From Ectocarpus siliculosus (taxonomy: Eukaryota; Sar; Phaeophyceae; Ectocarpales; Ectocarpaceae), in contig FN649758.1 in NCBI GenBank assembly GCA_000310025.1, forward strand, positions 861,485 to 925,484: DNA of 64,000 nucleotides, in the 5' to 3' direction. The notes below the pieces were generated by a model. The model was not told where the DNA came from. It made no database searches and saw nothing but the letters and a program-made list of their open reading frames with translations. Positions 11,359-21,561 of the stretch are shown here, piece by piece. A program made the position numbers and the translations under genes. The stretch's first letter is position 1; each line of letters begins with the position of its first letter.

Positions 11359-11597
11359 GGTGTTGTAGAATGGTGTGTACCATTTGAGGACTTGGTCAGT
11401 TTTGGGACTCCTGCGTTTGCAGTCGTAGTCCCCCGGCTAGTATTTGTGGGGAGAGAGATGGATTTGTAAGAGTTGACGCCGGCCTTTGCAGCTAACGCGG
11501 CCGGAGAGACGATGAGCGTTTCGTGCGTCTCTCTCCCCAACACGTAGCCTAGAAACCGAAGAAATAATGAAGCAATTCGAAAGAAAACAAAATAAAA
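11359..11597 (+). repeat. Split direct repeat B1
   Basis: 239 bp from GGTGTTGTAGAATGG to CAAAATAAAA, directly joined to A2. The same sequence recurs at 11928-12166 at the right end of the element. Confidence 0.88.
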
Positions 11598-11859
11598 GGA
11601 AGGTTTGTTCGTCGAAGCAGATAGAATAAACTGGTGTTTATTTTGTAACAGTCGAATTAGAATTTGGCTTCATTTTCTACCGGAAACCCAGGGTCACGGT
11701 GTTTGGAATTATTAGTCTATAGTTGGGGGTGTCATTCCGTGATCGAGTCCACGCAGGGGCTGTAGCAAAGTCGGGTAACGTGTGACAGCTACAGAGCGCG
11801 TGAAGCAACGGAAGGACAGCAGCAGCCGCCTAACGCAGTAGCGGCGGCAGTTTAGAAAA
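11597..11859 (+). repeat. Split direct repeat A2
   Basis: Copy of 5653-5915. It abuts B1 and is separated from B2 by 68 bp (11860-11927) found nowhere else in the window. This is the internal complementary-region position in PAT/Ngaro elements. Confidence 0.88.
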
Positions 11860-11927
11860 TCCCGCCCTCCCATCCCTTTTCTTTCGAAGGTGGGGGCATA
11901 AGTTCGGGAATATTCGGTATCTAGTCA

Positions 11928-12166
11928 GGTGTTGTAGAATGGTGTGTACCATTTGAGGACTTGGTCAGTTTTGGGACTCCTGCGTTTGCAGTCGTAGTCC
12001 CCCGGCTAGTATTTGTGGGGAGAGAGATGGATTTGTAAGAGTTGACGCCGGCCTTTGCAGCTAACGCGGCCGGAGAGACGATGAGCGTTTCGTGCGTCTC
12101 TCTCCCCAACACGTAGCCTAGAAACCGAAGAAATAATGAAGCAATTCGAAAGAAAACAAAATAAAA
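11928..12166 (+). repeat. Split direct repeat B2 (right end of YR element)
   Basis: Copy of 11359-11597. Copia gag sequence resumes at 12167. Confidence 0.88.
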
Positions 12167-13674
12167 CCCTCGTATGCTCGGCGGGCGCTGTCTTGTCCAC
12201 TGCACGAAAAACATTGGTGTACGCGACCAGCTCCTCATGCTGTATCGCGGCAGGGGGGTCCTTTTCCTGCTCGTAGGAGGCAGCAGGTTCCTCGGTTTCC
12301 TCTGCTGTGGCAGGCGCAATCGGCACCTGCAATGGGACAGCACGTTCCAACAATGGTAGCGAAGCTGTGGCAGGCGCAGCCAACACCTGCCCTACATTGA
12401 CATCGGACGCCTCCTCAGGGGTCGATGCAGCAGGCGCAAACGGCACCTGCTCGGGATCGCCTATGGCGATGTCGAACGATTCCAGCGTGAGGTCGACCTC
12501 GCGCGCGTGCGTGAGCCACGCCTGTGTCGTGGCTTCCGCGGTCGTGTTGACCTGCTGCTGCTGCTGCGGTTGCTGTTGTTCACGGTTCGAAAACCGCGTG
12601 GCATTGGAGGCGCGAAGCGGGCAGTTCGTCCAGGTGTGTTCCGTAGAATTGTGACAGTAACTGCATAAGCCGTCCCTGTCGTACCCGCGTCTTTGCTGTG
12701 TGTGGTTTGGCCGTCCAGAGGGCCGGTTGTCGGAAGACGCACCACCAGCTCCGTTGCCAGAAGTTGCGCCGCCATGGTTCTTCTGGTCGTTGCTGTTGTT
12801 CCCCCTCGACGACCCGTTGTTACGGTTCGACGAGTTGTTCCAGCTGCCACGTCCGCGTCCACCGCGCTGCGCGCGTCCACGACCATGATGACCGCCGCCC
12901 TTACGGAAAGAACGCGCTCCGCCGTGTGTGACGGTATTCAGCGCACGGCTGCTGCTTCCGGACGCGTTCTTCGAGGCAACTTTACCACGAATGTGCATCG
13001 CGTGGAACGAAGTGGATCGGTCGGCGACCTCCTCGAAGGACAAGACGCTCCCAGCAGCCTGGCCGCACAGCAGCCCTGTCTTGAACTCTTTGTAGTGGTC
13101 GTCCGGCAGTGCTTTCAGGAAAGCGAACGTACGTCTTTCGGTGGTCAGCCACCGTGTCGTTATACACGGCTAGCTCCGTGCAGATCCGGCGCATGTCTTG
13201 AATAACATTGGCCGGATCAAAATCGTGGTCCGCAGTAACTGCCAAAGATATGAACTTCTCGTGCAGCTCCTGCGTACGGTATACCCCAGCGGCCTGGTAC
13301 TTTCGTTCCAGGGCGAGGAATGCTCCACGACCGTCTCCGTTGTAGGAAGACCCGATAGGCGCGTATGCCTGCACAGTCTGTGAGGCCGCGCTCTGGTAGC
13401 CCCCGGTTTCAGATGTGGCGAGCATCAGCCGGGAAAAGACCTGTCCGTTCTTGTCCTGGTATCCTTCCAGGGCAGTTTGGTATGCCAAAGTCTGGTTTGG
13501 CGTAGCGCTTGGTCCAGGATCCGTAGGGGCTTTCTCCACTCCCAACAGAACCTTGTGCAGCTTGTCCTCCATAAATAAGGAAGTCTGCAGAGTTCGCCAG
13601 CCGACGTAGTCGCCTGGGTCACCACTGAACTTGGCGAATCCTCTTCGGATCTCGCCTGACGAGCCGGTAGCCAT
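12167..13674 (-). CDS. Copia A gag region
   Basis: Two overlapping open stretches on -. The first (from 13674) begins MATGSSGEIRRGFAKFSGDP and resembles the Copia capsid domain (UBN2-like, with KLHKVLLG and YQDKNGQVFSRLML). The second is Arg/Gly/Asn-rich, then has a CCHC zinc knuckle CSYCHNSTEHTWTNC typical of Copia nucleocapsid, then a Gln-rich stretch. It is cut off by the nested element at 12166. It is a fossil with a few breaks. Confidence 0.85.
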
Positions 13675-13731
13675 GCTTACCGACGCTTGTGACTCTGGTG
13701 TACTAGCTCGAGCAACTCGAGGCTCAAAACC

Positions 13732-13969
13732 TGTTGAGGCAACAGCACTGTCACTGCAGTTGCTGTACAGCTATTCCTTCAGCTGTGACTACAAAGTAGC
13801 TGGCATGTGATGCGAGGTTAGGTAGGCAAACACACAGAGTGATATTATTATCCACACAGACGCCCAAGCTGTCTTCACCTGACGGTTACAGACTTGGCAA
13901 CGCCTTCACAATACCGCATAAACCCATGCAGTAGAATAGAGTCGTTCTTGTACCGCAGTTACTCCAACA
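13732..13969 (-). repeat. 5' LTR of Copia A
   Basis: 238-bp partner of 1985-2222, followed at 13970-13974 by the target duplication CTTCT. As coding is on -, this is the promoter-bearing 5' LTR. The host intron sequence resumes directly after the duplication. Confidence 0.93.
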
Positions 13970-14090
13970 CTTCTCCATGTCAAAGGTGACGTTCGTTGTG
14001 TACCTCCAATACAGAAGATAGCAAACCATGTTGATTTTGCCGTGAGAAATCACGGAACCTCCCAAATTTTCAAGAACGCACGTATTTCTC
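13970..14090 (-). other. Remainder of thioredoxin copy 1 intron, beyond the Copia insertion
   Basis: TTCTCCATGT, then TACCTCCAATA, AGCAAACCATG, TTGATTTTGC and CACGGAACC aligns with 27358-27470 of the intact copy in the same order. It continues exactly from the sequence broken at 1984. Similarity fades near 14090. Confidence 0.75.
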
Positions 14091-14594
14091 CCACAGTCGT
14101 CCTGTTGGACTTCCCGCGGCCCCTTCTTCCCCGCATATGTTCCCTACTGAAGATAACGCCTCCAGACAGCCGTTCTTAGGAAACCCCTCCCCCTTCTTCC
14201 CGTCATTCATATCAAACCCGCCCAGTTTTCCACGTGGTGCTTGCTGGCGACTCTTGCACCCTTACGGACATCGTCGGCGGACCTGTCGACGTTGGATAGA
14301 TCCGCTCCTGTAGCTTCAATGAGAAAGGCAACGCATGATTGGTTCTCGCGCACAATTTGGAAGGAGTTTGCTGCCCACCACGCCTCAAAGCCAGCAGCAT
14401 AGATTCAATGTCTGTGTTCTACTTGCGGTCGTGTCATCGCCAAAGTATCCGTCAAGTGTCAGCACAACTAGCCGCGACAAATCATATTGCTCAGCACGAA
14501 AACACTGCCGAGCAATCAATGTCGACCGGGGGATAGAGAAATTTCCATAAAAACTCCCCAATCGGCTGTACATGTTTCCAAAACCCGCAAAGAG
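14091..14594 (-). other. Possible decayed coding sequence on - beside Copia B
   Basis: Several - strand frames read protein-like stretches, for example NMYSRLGSFYGNF near 14560 and AAGFEAWWAANSFQIVREN near 14390, but in different phases. No family is recognised and no splice model is convincing. It may be one host gene with 21916-22041, split by Copia B, or non-coding DNA. Confidence 0.25.
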
Positions 14595-14926
14595 TGATCG
14601 ATAATTCGGGTGGCTCGGTTGTGTGTGATGGGAGCGTAGAGCAGCTCGGCCATGACGGGCCGCACGGGTAGGTAAAGACGTGTAGACGTGGTGAAAAACG
14701 TGTTGTATTCATCGGGGGCGTGCTTGAGCTCGTCATTCCATCACGGCATCAAGTCACGCATAACGCTTTAATACCTAGAACGAATCTCCATGAATCTCCA
14801 CCAATCTACTACACTCCCAAGGAAAACACAAAGAAACTTCTTGTTCCTCCGTAGTTCGTCACTGCAATCCCCGCATATTTATACGCAATATACCACCCCC
14901 ATGCTATGCTACGAGTATATCGAATA
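14595..14926 (-). repeat. 3' LTR of Copia B
   Basis: 332-bp partner of 21562-21893, preceded by the target duplication AAGAG. The ends are TG and TA rather than the canonical TG and CA. Confidence 0.93.
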
Positions 14927-15234
14927 GCCCCCCTGCTCGTATGCATCGTCATGCTCCAACAAAATATCAAAGTCATCCTTATCATACCAGTTCATCCCAA
15001 AACAAATCAAAACCAAGACAAAATCGAAAACTCCAACACCAAAACAATACCTCCTCCAAAAACAATCAATCGCATACCAACTCTTTCTTCCAAATCATCA
15101 AGAAAAATCCCTAACATTAACCTTCCAAAACACTACCATCTCCACTTGACCCTCTCTATCTCTTGTTCAAACTCGTACATATCCTCTCTCTTCCACTCAA
15201 CGGCAAAGCACGATTTGATCCCAAAACACCTCTG

Positions 15235-16640
15235 TCACTGCAAATTCATCACAAAGTCTCTGTGCAACGCAAAAGATTCCTTGCTGATAGCCTTCGTCAA
15301 GAAATCTGCATGCTGAAACTCCGACGCCACATGTGTAATCGAAATCTCCTTCCTCTCTACCAGTTCCCTAATAAAGTGATGTCGTACATCAATGTGCTTC
15401 GAGTTTGAGTTCGTGATCGGGTTGTGCGCAATCTGAATCGCTCCCTGATTATCCTCGAAGATTTGAATGCACGGCATACCTGCATCTGGCAACATAAAAC
15501 GCCAAACTTGCCTCAAGAAAAGCACCTCCTTCAAGACGTCGGCAATTGCCACATACTCTGCTTCCGTTGTGGAAAGCGTAACGCACTTCTGCGTCCTCGA
15601 AAACCAAGTCACACACCCACCCCCACACATCACTAGTCCTCCTGAAACCGACCTACGGTCTGCTGCCTTGCTCGCATAGTCAGCATCCACGAACACCTGC
15701 ATGCTCATGCCAGTCACCACACCCCTCTCAAATGTAATCCCCATCCAACTCGTCCTACGCACGTACCCTAAAATACCAAGTGCTGCCTTCCAGTGCACCA
15801 TCTTGGGAGACGCGCAATACCGCGCTACTGCTCGTACTGCATTCGCGATGTCCGGCCTGGTTTGAGTGGCCAACCACATCAGGGATCCTACCAACTCGCG
15901 GAAAGGGACATCAGCACACGCTTCGTCCTCGTCAAAGTCGGTGAGCTTCATGCTCACAGGCAAGGGCACACTCTTCCCCCACTCTACGCCGTACTCTGCA
16001 GCCAACTCTTCTGCAAACCTTTGGCTGCGAGATCCTCAAAAGGCCTCTCTCTAGATCTCTCTGGTAAAAGCACGCGGAGTACCACCTCAACTCCCCAAGG
16101 TTCTTCACGGGGACCATCTCGTTGAGGTCTCTGCCAAACTTGTCACATCTCTCCTTCTGCCCTACGGCAAAAATGTCATCCACGTGGACCACGATGATCA
16201 TGATCACACATCCATCCTCCATAAATCGAAAAACACATGCATCCGCCAAACACTGCACAAATCCTAAAAGTAAAAAGCACCTCGTCAGGTGCGCATGCCA
16301 TTGTCGTGACGCCTGCTTCAAACCGTACAGACTCTTGCATAGCTTCACGATCAGTCCAGATAACCTACCACAACCTTGCGGGAGACGCATGAAAACATCC
16401 TCTTCAAGCTCAGACTGCACAAACGCCTGCTGAATATCGAAATGACACAAGTCAAGGTTCTGCTCACATGCCAAAGCTGCCAACAAACGCACACTAGACA
16501 CGGATACGGTGGGTGCAAACAATTCTCCAAAATCAATCGAAGCCCTCTGCATGTCCCCCCGCGCTACAAGTCTTGCCTTGAATTTCGTCGGCCATCCGTA
16601 CTCGTCTGCCTTACAGTTGAATACCCACTTGGCGTTGATG
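15235..16640 (-). CDS. Copia B reverse transcriptase and RNase H region
   Basis: RT motifs are FDIQQAFVQSELEEDVFMRLP, LYGLKQASRQWH and VVHVDDIFAVG. RNase H motifs are QVFVDADYASKAADRRS, TLSTTEAEYVA and IFEDNQGAIQIAHNP, ending HADFLTKAI. It lies downstream of integrase as in Copia. It is a fossil with about one or two breaks in this part. Confidence 0.88.
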
Positions 16641-16657
16641 AAGTTTTCTACTGGTTG

Positions 16658-19600
16658 CTACACCGGACTAAAAGTACCTGCATCCAACAGACCGAAGAAC
16701 TCCCGACCGACTGCATCATCCCACAACTCTGAATGTTGGGACCGCATGGCCTCCTTGAACGTTTTCGGCACTCGGAGTTCGCTGGCGAGGCAGTGAGGGA
16801 GGTCCGGCATCTTGTCAGGAGGGCGCTTGGCACGAAGAGTGGCTTCCACGTCCTCGCGGGTGGCGAACATTGCTGCGAACATGTGCAGGCCCCCCGGCCC
16901 TCCAGCTCCTGCGGCCCCCCCGCTCCCATGGCCTGCTAAACTCGTATCTTGCGGCGGTGGGGGAGCGGGAGGGGCGATGCTGGCGGACGGTGGCAGGTCT
17001 CGACGTCCTTGATCGACGGCCTCCCGGGTGGCGAGCGACGAGACGAGCGCATCCTTGCCCATCATCGACAGCAGCCCAAGGCGGTGTTGGAGAGCGGTGC
17101 CGCCACCTGACGGCGACGGCGGTTGCTGTTGCTCATCCATGAAGCGCACTCGGTCGCCGCGCGTACGGCCATGCACTCTGGTTTCCTTCTCGCCCAATTC
17201 TCTGACCGCTCGCTGTGAAAGCGGCGGGTGAGCGGGAGCGGCGGCGCTTGCGGGCGGGGGTGTCGGCGGTGGACGGGGCGGCGTGGCTGCGGTGGACGGC
17301 GGTGCACTCGAAGACGCCGTGGAGATCGGCGACGCGGCTCCGGACCCTGTGAAGATCGACGGAGAAGTGGGCGGCGGCGAAGCGGTGGTCGCTGTGGGCG
17401 GGGTGTAGGTGTACGTCCGCGATGCCCATGGCGGTGGCGGTGCGGCAGCGGCTGCAGGAACGGCGGCGGCCGGCGAGGGCGCCGCGGTGACCGAAGAGCC
17501 CCCCCCGCTGGCCGGTACCGGCGCCGGCACGGCGGTGCGGCGGTTGATCCACACGACGTTGTTGGACAGGCAGATCCTTCCGGTGTCGGCGCGGAGAACG
17601 ACGGCAGTGGCGGCGGAGTGGTTGCGCGCTCCGTGCATGTAGAAGCAACGCACGGATTGGACGTCCGCCTTGCTGGCGCGCTTCACGCGCATCATCCCCT
17701 CCTGGAAAAAAGGGACGACGTTGAGCGGCGGTTTACGTCCGAAGAAGGCCTCGAACGGCGACATCCAGGCCGGGTTGGCCGACGTCGCGGAACGGTTGAA
17801 GCAGCCGGAGGCCCAGATCGCCGATGCAAGCCACAGCCGGTGTCCGTTGGCGTCCATACCGGGGATAGAGGCGAGGTCGACGTGGCCCATGGAGAGGACG
17901 TGGCGACGGGCGGCGTGGCCCCCCTTCATAGCGCGCCAGATTGCGCTCTCGACGACCGCATTCTGCTTCGGGGTGTCGGGTGCGGTGTACTCGCGCCGGA
18001 TGCCAGCGGCGTCGCAGAACGCGACGAAGGCAGCACTGGTGAACTCACCACCGTTGTCCATGCGGAAACACCCCGGAGTGCCGTTGCCGTTCAGGTCGGC
18101 GAGGAAGCGCCGCGTGTACGTCAGGGTGTCGCTCTTGGCCCGCATGCCGTACGCCCGTTGCCACCGCGACGCGCTGTCCACGAACATGATCAGGTAACGA
18201 GAACCATCGAACGCCTCAGAGTACGGGCCGGTGATGTCGATGTGCACCTTGCCGAACGGTACCGCCGCGCGGGTGACTCCACGCCGCGGCACCGGGGCCC
18301 TCCTGCCCTTCGCCTCGATGCAGCCGACGCATGGCTGCAGTTCCCCCACCAATTGAACACCCTGCTGCTTTGCGGTTTCCCTCATCAAGAATTCATTCAC
18401 GTGGCCGGTGGAAGCGTGGAACAAATTAATGTCGATGGTGGACGTGGGTTTTCCTACAGTGAACGCTGGACCACCGGGGGCGATAATCGCCAAAGCATGG
18501 GAAAGGGAGGGGGGACCTACATCTTGCTTCACACGGCACTCGACAACAAAGTCTCTGAGCACGTCCAACTCATCTTGCATCACAGCGAACGCATCGGGGG
18601 GCTTCACGGACTCACATACGCCTAATGGGTCGGGATAAAAGTCACCCGGCGGGACCGAGTCCTGTCCGTTCATCAAGCCTACATCCAAGAACATACTCAT
18701 GTCCATCAAAGGCAAATTATCCTGGGACTCAAGGGGCATGATCTCTATCTCTCGCGACACATTCGGGTTCACGACTGAGGGGGACAGGACGTCGGATGAG
18801 GCGATGGCTGCGGCTAGGGCAGGCTGAAAATCTCGGATCGACGGAGACACTAAATCAACATCGATAGGCGTGGAAGCATCACTCGGAGGTACTACACCGG
18901 AAGTGGTGGACGGGATGCTCGAACTCGAAGGTACGACACCGGCAGCGCCGATGGGCGGGAAGCTCGAAGCCGAAGGTACAACACCGGCGGGACCGATGGA
19001 CGGGAAGCTCGAAGCCGAAGGTACAACACCGGCGGGACCGATGGACGGGAAGCTGGAACTCGGACCGCATCCTGCACCCGATCCTGAAATCTGAGAAGGG
19101 GGAGGGGGGTTTTGCGCGAAAAGGCCAGTACCAACACCAGGCGGAGACGCTTGGCGGACAACGGGGGGAGGGACAACGGTAGAGGGGATTACATCACCGT
19201 CGCGGTACGAGGGAGGCAAGCGGGTGGCCGATAGAGAGCATCCGATATCCGAGTATGCGAAACTAAGCCGACCACCGAAAAGGTGCACACCCCTCTCATC
19301 CAACATTATCCTGTGCTTTTTCTGCGTGTGGTGCAGAGAGAACAAGTTGAACGAAATCCCTGGTACTACGTACACGTCTGTCAATTGGACACAGAAATCC
19401 GCTTCCCCCGATCGACCTCCTGCCATGTGAAATGCCAGATTGACACTACCTACGCACTCCACGCGCAAATAAGCACCATTGCCTACTTTGATGAATTCTT
19501 TGCCGGGGGGGACAGGCGAGATGTTGTACATCTTGTAGCTGTTACTCACAAAATGGTTGCTTGCACCGCTATCAGACCAAAATACCTCCCTACCAGGACT

Positions 19601-20725
19601 GTATTCGCAACTCTGTGCAGATAAAGCAAAGCCAAGATCATCACCACATGCGACACTGCTTACATCACTCGAAACCGAAAGCGAACTCATCTCGTCAGCG
19701 GACACAAAGTGTGCCATCAGGGAGTGGAGATGCCCAGGCGGATAGGTTGCTGCTCCGGGAGAGGGCGACTGGGGCGGGGCATGGGTGGAGTGCTGCTGCT
19801 GCTGCGGCTGAAACGACGGCGGTGGCGGAGGCTGCGATGGTGGCTGCTGCTGCTGGTAGTACGGTGTCGGAGGCGGGTAGTACGGCTGCTGCTGGTAGTA
19901 GTCTGGCGAAGGCTGCTGCTGCTGCTGCTGCTGCTCCCACCCGCCATACTCGGTACCATTCGCGGGCCCCCCGTAGGGCATAGCACTATACGCGTGCATC
20001 ACATTAGCGTGCCCGTACGGAGGCCGCCAAGGCGGTTGTGGAGGACGAGGGGGCGCTGCATACCTGTGCTGATGCTGTCCTCCGTAGCCGCTGTGAGGTC
20101 CGTGCTGAGGCCCACCGCCCCAGCCCCCCCCACTGTAGCTCGGCTGCTGCGGCGGCGGTCCGTGAAGTTGCTGTTGCTGAGGCTGCTGTTGCTGAGGCTG
20201 CTGTTGCTGAGACTGCTGCTGTTGGGGTTGCTGTTGCTGAGACTGCTGCTGTTGGGGCTGCTGCTGCTCCTGCTCCTTCCGACGGTCGCGCTGGGTGTAG
20301 CACTGGGCGTTGGTGTGGAACAAGCGCGGATGTAGGTAGCAGTGGTCGTTGTCGGCTCCTCTCTCACCTCCGCCTTTCTTGTTTCCTCTCACCCTGCTCC
20401 TGCTCCGACTCCGGGCGCCTCCGTCTCCGTCCTGACCCCCGCCGTTTCCACTCGACCCATTTTGGACACGTCCATCGCCCCGGATGCCACCGGAAGCGAC
20501 GAACGCGTGCCCCGCGCCATTCTTCGGTTCCCCCTCCCGACGGCGAACCGAGTCCGCATGAGCATCTCGCACAGCCTTTTCAATTGTCTCGCGCGAGGGG
20601 GGAATCGGTGACATGGTCAGAATCTTCTTCTCTACCGAGTACTCGTCGGAAAGGTGGTATACCATGTGGGCATTGGCATCATCGTCGGAGAAAACAACAC
20701 CGTGCGAGGCGAGCCTACTGCGCAA
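16658..20725 (-). CDS. Copia B gag C-terminal part, protease and integrase
   Basis: 1355-residue open frame. Its N-terminal part completes gag, then comes a basic Arg/Gly region and a long Gln/Pro/Tyr-rich tract that explains the CTG/CTGTTG runs near 19.8-20.3 kb. The protease has VFWSDSGASNHFVSN. Three near-identical repeats with the core FPSIGPAGVVPSAS lie at 18.89-19.06 kb. The integrase has HASTGHVNEFL and CVGCIEAKG (HHCC zinc region), HIDITGPYSEAFDGS, RMDNGGEFTSAAF and QNAVVESAIW. A Pro/Ala/Ser-rich linker leads toward RT. This is very likely one polyprotein domain block of the element. Confidence 0.9.
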   Translation of the reverse strand: MRSRLASHGVVFSDDDANAHMVYHLSDEYSVEKKILTMSPIPPSRETIEKAVRDAHADSVRRREGEPKNGAGHAFVASGGIRGDGRVQNGSSGNGGGQDGDGGARSRSRSRVRGNKKGGGERGADNDHCYLHPRLFHTNAQCYTQRDRRKEQEQQQPQQQQSQQQQPQQQQSQQQQPQQQQPQQQQLHGPPPQQPSYSGGGWGGGPQHGPHSGYGGQHQHRYAAPPRPPQPPWRPPYGHANVMHAYSAMPYGGPANGTEYGGWEQQQQQQQPSPDYYQQQPYYPPPTPYYQQQQPPSQPPPPPSFQPQQQQHSTHAPPQSPSPGAATYPPGHLHSLMAHFVSADEMSSLSVSSDVSSVACGDDLGFALSAQSCEYSPGREVFWSDSGASNHFVSNSYKMYNISPVPPGKEFIKVGNGAYLRVECVGSVNLAFHMAGGRSGEADFCVQLTDVYVVPGISFNLFSLHHTQKKHRIMLDERGVHLFGGRLSFAYSDIGCSLSATRLPPSYRDGDVIPSTVVPPPVVRQASPPGVGTGLFAQNPPPPSQISGSGAGCGPSSSFPSIGPAGVVPSASSFPSIGPAGVVPSASSFPPIGAAGVVPSSSSIPSTTSGVVPPSDASTPIDVDLVSPSIRDFQPALAAAIASSDVLSPSVVNPNVSREIEIMPLESQDNLPLMDMSMFLDVGLMNGQDSVPPGDFYPDPLGVCESVKPPDAFAVMQDELDVLRDFVVECRVKQDVGPPSLSHALAIIAPGGPAFTVGKPTSTIDINLFHASTGHVNEFLMRETAKQQGVQLVGELQPCVGCIEAKGRRAPVPRRGVTRAAVPFGKVHIDITGPYSEAFDGSRYLIMFVDSASRWQRAYGMRAKSDTLTYTRRFLADLNGNGTPGCFRMDNGGEFTSAAFVAFCDAAGIRREYTAPDTPKQNAVVESAIWRAMKGGHAARRHVLSMGHVDLASIPGMDANGHRLWLASAIWASGCFNRSATSANPAWMSPFEAFFGRKPPLNVVPFFQEGMMRVKRASKADVQSVRCFYMHGARNHSAATAVVLRADTGRICLSNNVVWINRRTAVPAPVPASGGGSSVTAAPSPAAAVPAAAAAPPPPWASRTYTYTPPTATTASPPPTSPSIFTGSGAASPISTASSSAPPSTAATPPRPPPTPPPASAAAPAHPPLSQRAVRELGEKETRVHGRTRGDRVRFMDEQQQPPSPSGGGTALQHRLGLLSMMGKDALVSSLATREAVDQGRRDLPPSASIAPPAPPPPQDTSLAGHGSGGAAGAGGPGGLHMFAAMFATREDVEATLRAKRPPDKMPDLPHCLASELRVPKTFKEAMRSQHSELWDDAVGREFFGLLDAGTFSPV

Positions 20726-21477
20726 AACAGCAAATCTCCCGAAAGTACTCTTTGCGGGGTCTCCCCTACTTTCATCTCAAGAGCGTGATATTGAGATGAC
20801 AGCCTTTCTTTTTCGGCCCTGGCACGCGGCTCGTAATAATTGAGGAATATCTTCCAACCTCCACTAGGACTCCCATCGGCGATGATCTGGGTTAGGATTG
20901 GCATGTATGTCACTGTCGTGATCAGCAGGTTCCACGCCGTTATTGCCTTTTCTACCCGTCCACTCGAATGCACCCTACGCATCTCCTCCATGCTCACGCC
21001 TTCTTTCCCAACTGGAATTTTTTCTTCAGTCAGTACTACGTCACGCACTCCTTCCTGGGCAAACATAGCTACCATGTTCGATCGAAAAATCAAAAACTTA
21101 GCCTGCTCATCCTCCCCTTGCTTGAAAACACCATCCCAAGGCGCTAGGCGCTTAGTCTCAGTCATTCGAACCGTCCCTGCGTTAATGGGTACTCTACCCA
21201 TGTCCCCTGATGAGACGTGAAGTCGACCGGTGAGGGCGTCGGCGAGTGTGCGGGCGATTTCGTCGGTCGTCGGGTTGGCCGATGGCCGCCCCGCGTGTTG
21301 CTGGTGGCGATCCTCGTGCTCTCTTCCGGTCCGGACGTCATCTGTCCTCCGCTCCTCTGCTTCTTGCCTCGACATCTCGGCCAGTCTTGCTTCTACCCTT
21401 TGTTCGACCAAGTAGTTGATCCGGGCTTCCTCCTCTGCTAGTCGGGCGCTCACTCGATCTTGCTCGGTGTCGTTCAT
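20632..21477 (-). CDS. Copia B gag N-terminal part
   Basis: 281-residue open frame starting MNDTEQDRVSARLAEEEAR, a charged coiled-coil-like N-terminus. A capsid-like domain follows (KFLIFRSNMVAMFAQEGV, then WNLLITTVTYMPILTQII and ERLSSQYHALEMKVGETP). It overlaps the next frame at 20632-20725. It is part of a fossil. Confidence 0.8.
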   Translation of the reverse strand: MNDTEQDRVSARLAEEEARINYLVEQRVEARLAEMSRQEAEERRTDDVRTGREHEDRHQQHAGRPSANPTTDEIARTLADALTGRLHVSSGDMGRVPINAGTVRMTETKRLAPWDGVFKQGEDEQAKFLIFRSNMVAMFAQEGVRDVVLTEEKIPVGKEGVSMEEMRRVHSSGRVEKAITAWNLLITTVTYMPILTQIIADGSPSGGWKIFLNYYEPRARAEKERLSSQYHALEMKVGETPQRVLSGDLLFCAVGSPRTVLFSPTMMPMPTWYTTFPTSTR

Positions 21478-21561
21478 CGGTGGCTGCTGCTGATCGCCGC
21501 AAAGCGATACTCCAAACTAAGCTCGACTCGAATCTCGTAGACGACGTGTCATACGCTAGCG

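Larger units (their letters stand above)
5653..12166 (+). mobile_element. Tyrosine-recombinase element with split direct repeats (DIRS/PAT-Ngaro-like), nested in Copia A
   Basis: Two repeat pairs are laid out as A1 (5653-5915) ... B1 (11359-11597) A2 (11597-11859) B2 (11928-12166). A1 equals A2 (263 bp) and B1 equals B2 (239 bp). This A1-body-B1-A2-B2 plan is the split direct repeat of PAT/Ngaro-type DIRS elements. The body holds a hairpin tandem array, a gag-like CCCH-finger region and a whole-looking tyrosine recombinase ORF, all on +. I see no reverse transcriptase or RNase H, so it is an internally reduced DIRS element or a different recombinase element using the same ends. No target duplication is seen, as expected for this recombinase class. 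The identical repeats suggest it is young. It inserted after Copia A. Confidence 0.75.
1985..13969 (-). mobile_element. Copia (Ty1/copia) LTR retrotransposon A, carrying a nested element
   Basis: The two 238-bp LTRs (1985-2222 and 13732-13969) begin TGTTG and end CAACA. They differ at two positions by eye, and a 5-bp duplication CTTCT flanks the element at 1980-1984 and 13970-13974. Coding runs on - in the order gag (about 12167-13674), protease and integrase (4035-5650), then RT and RNase H (2502-3998). This is the Copia order with integrase before RT. Without the nested element (5653-12166) it is about 5.5 kb, normal for Copia. It is a fossil broken by the nested insertion plus roughly one to three other breaks. 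The near-identical LTRs suggest recent arrival. It landed in the intron of the already duplicated thioredoxin copy 1. Confidence 0.93.

Noticed and set aside
17228-18625. 465-codon + strand frame
   Set aside because: Antisense shadow of the GC-rich Copia B integrase and linker, with Arg/Gly-rich nonsense composition and no domain.
19709-20335. Arg/Leu-rich + strand frames at 19.7-20.8 kb
   Set aside because: Mirror of the Gln/Pro-rich gag tract on -, produced by CTG/TTG runs.
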